DNA of 60,000 nt from Zygnema cylindricum (Eukaryota > Streptophyta > Zygnematophyceae > Zygnematales > Zygnemataceae). Positions 58,792-60,000 of the stretch are shown piece by piece (position 1 is the first letter of the stretch; every line of letters begins with the position of its first letter). The stretch lies in the NCBI GenBank assembly GCA_037447655.1, contig JBBHKE010000745.1, positions 40,001-100,000 on the forward strand. Reading direction: 5' to 3'. A program made the translations under genes and the position numbers. The notes beneath the pieces were generated by a model. It did not search any database. It was not told the DNA's origin and saw only the letters and a list, made by a program, of their open reading frames with translations.

Positions 58792-59581
58792 TACACGTCG
58801 CTACAGCTGGCATTTCTCATATTTGTACGGTTGTTATAGTGCGTAAATTGTATAATTTGAATCATTTGCTGTACGACTACTACGACGACAGTACTGTCCA
58901 GAATGGCGGTTAGATTGTACGACTTTTTACCTTCTTAGGAATGTGTCGGTTGGTACTATATTTGTCGCGAGCGAGTCGGGGCAACTGCTTCTGGTACTCC
59001 CATGCACGTATCCAGGCTGCACATGTACGGTTCTCGTTATTCGAATCCTGTCCGCTCGATAGAGCATTTACCGGACTCTCGGGATTTGGCACTTTACAAA
59101 CAAAGATATCGTGCATCTACGTAGTCCGGTGTTGTACGGAAGGATGGAAGTGTACGTTTCTGAGATTCGGTCCTGTACGAATATTATATGCTGTACTATT
59201 TATGGGATTTGGTGTAATACAAAAAAATAACTGTACGGCAAGCGGAATGCCCAAGAAAATTGTACAAAATATACAGGAAAATGTACGAATTTAGACCCAG
59301 GACATGTACGGAATTTACAGGAAAATCTAGACTGGGAAACAGTTCCATTCGACAAACAGGGAATTCTCTCATTCAGAAAAAAAAGAAACAAAAAGTATCG
59401 GTTGATTTTGTTTTTTTTTCTTTATTTTTTCCTTTCGTGTCGTTTCATTTCGATTTTGTTTTAATTACTGCCAACTATTCACATGCACCCAATTGACATT
59501 GATTCAAATTAAAAAACTTACACCTCTTTTATTTCTATTTTCCTTTTTTTTTTTTCTCCCTGTCCTCTCCTCCCACCCAAC
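58792..59581. promoter_or_regulatory. Upstream region of the pyrophosphatase gene
   Basis: The last ~60 bp before the start codon are strongly pyrimidine-rich (TTTTTCTCCCTGTCCTCTCC) and end in CCAACATGG, a good initiation context. No TATA box is clear. GTACGG words are frequent further up (59,140-59,310). No gene is seen in 58,900-59,500. Confidence 0.4.
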
Positions 59582-60000
59582 ATGGCTTCGGCCAATTCCT
59601 CCACCTCCTCCTCCCTCCTCTCCTCTCCCTCCTCCTCGCCCTCTCCCTCCCCTTTTCCCCGTCCTCCTCTAAACCCCATTTCCCACACTGTCTCCCTTAA
59701 TACCCCTTTAACCCCTCGTTACCGAATGCTTTTTCTCGACCCCCAATTCCGTCCCCTCTCCCCCTGGCACCAAATTCCCCTCTATGTCGGAGAAGGATGC
59801 GTCAATTTTTTTTGTACGACACCCAAAAAAACTTGGGCACGCTTCGAAATTTCCGAAACCGAAGACTTTAATCCGTTAAAACTCGCGAAAAAGGGAAAAT
59901 TGGGGACCCATTTCGCGACGAATTGTAAATGGAATTATGGAATTTTGCCGCAAACTTGGGCAGATCCCGAAAATTTGATCGAAAAATGCGGGAATTTGGG
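59582..60000 (+). CDS. Soluble inorganic pyrophosphatase (family I), N-terminal part, cut by the window end
   Basis: Hydrolyses pyrophosphate to two phosphates and so drives biosynthetic reactions. The frame opens at ATG 59,582 and is open for 139 codons to the window edge with no intron. The first ~30 residues are Ser/Pro-rich (MASANSSTSSS.., SPSPSPFPRPP), as in a plastid or other transit peptide. The family sequence follows: SPWHQIPLYV, then NFFCTTPKKTWARFEI (substrate Lys and metal-site Glu region), FNPLK, KKGKL and NYGILPQTWADP, whose Tyr is the conserved active-site tyrosine. The metal-binding DxDPxD signature would come after the window, so catalytic competence is not confirmed. SPWHxIPL and WNYGxLPQTWxDP are closest in pattern to plant plastid-type pyrophosphatases. 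The stretch between FNPLK and NYG is shorter than in yeast-type enzymes. Confidence 0.93.
   Translation, partial: MASANSSTSSSLLSSPSSSPSPSPFPRPPLNPISHTVSLNTPLTPRYRMLFLDPQFRPLSPWHQIPLYVGEGCVNFFCTTPKKTWARFEISETEDFNPLKLAKKGKLGTHFATNCKWNYGILPQTWADPENLIEKCGNL

Overview
The window is nuclear DNA of an intron-rich, repeat-laden eukaryote. Genes are split by GT-AG introns (one GC-AG), sit on both strands and are separated by kilobases of AT-rich, transposon-filled DNA. There are no operons or bacterial-style gene packing. The gene set (acetate kinase, glutathionyl-hydroquinone reductase, a plant-type D-aminotransferase/aminodeoxychorismate lyase-like enzyme, a small plant-like membrane protein, and a pyrophosphatase with a Ser/Pro-rich leader) suggests a green-lineage alga. 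That is an inference from family resemblance, not a proof.

Layout. 0-1.3 kb: terminal exon of acetate kinase (+), preceded by a decayed copy of its own 5' end. 1.3-13 kb: intergenic DNA with a 2.2 kb terminal-inverted-repeat (TIR) element, a GGA microsatellite, a Ty1/copia pol relic with a probable 3' LTR, several MITEs and a 49-bp tandem array. 13.3-16.6 kb: six-exon glutathionyl-hydroquinone reductase (+). 19.9-20.9 kb: small membrane protein gene (-). 27.1-32.6 kb: eleven-exon class IV aminotransferase (-), reconstructed with every exon phase agreeing. 33-35 kb: MITE fragments, a perfect hairpin and pyrimidine tracts. 35.2-37.9 kb: 2.7 kb of AT-rich hairpin-forming minisatellite. 37.9-39.2 kb: an unrecognised, probably frameshifted gene that runs into a fragment shared with the copia relic. 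40-59 kb: a transposon graveyard with at least six families of TIR elements, several nested and some with exact target-site duplications, plus a pair of 0.9 kb direct repeats and a 2.3 kb polypurine block that flips to polypyrimidine. 59.58 kb to the end: start of a soluble inorganic pyrophosphatase (+), cut by the window edge.

The intact genes are metabolic housekeeping genes with no evident joint pathway. Acetate kinase and pyrophosphatase both handle phosphate, but they are 58 kb apart with no sign of co-regulation. The most distinctive content is the non-coding architecture: nested MITEs whose insertion order can be read, a long-armed foldback element that swallowed another transposon, and large blocks of unusual composition. 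I found no CRISPR array, no rRNA and no convincing tRNA, and no transposase that I could recognise.
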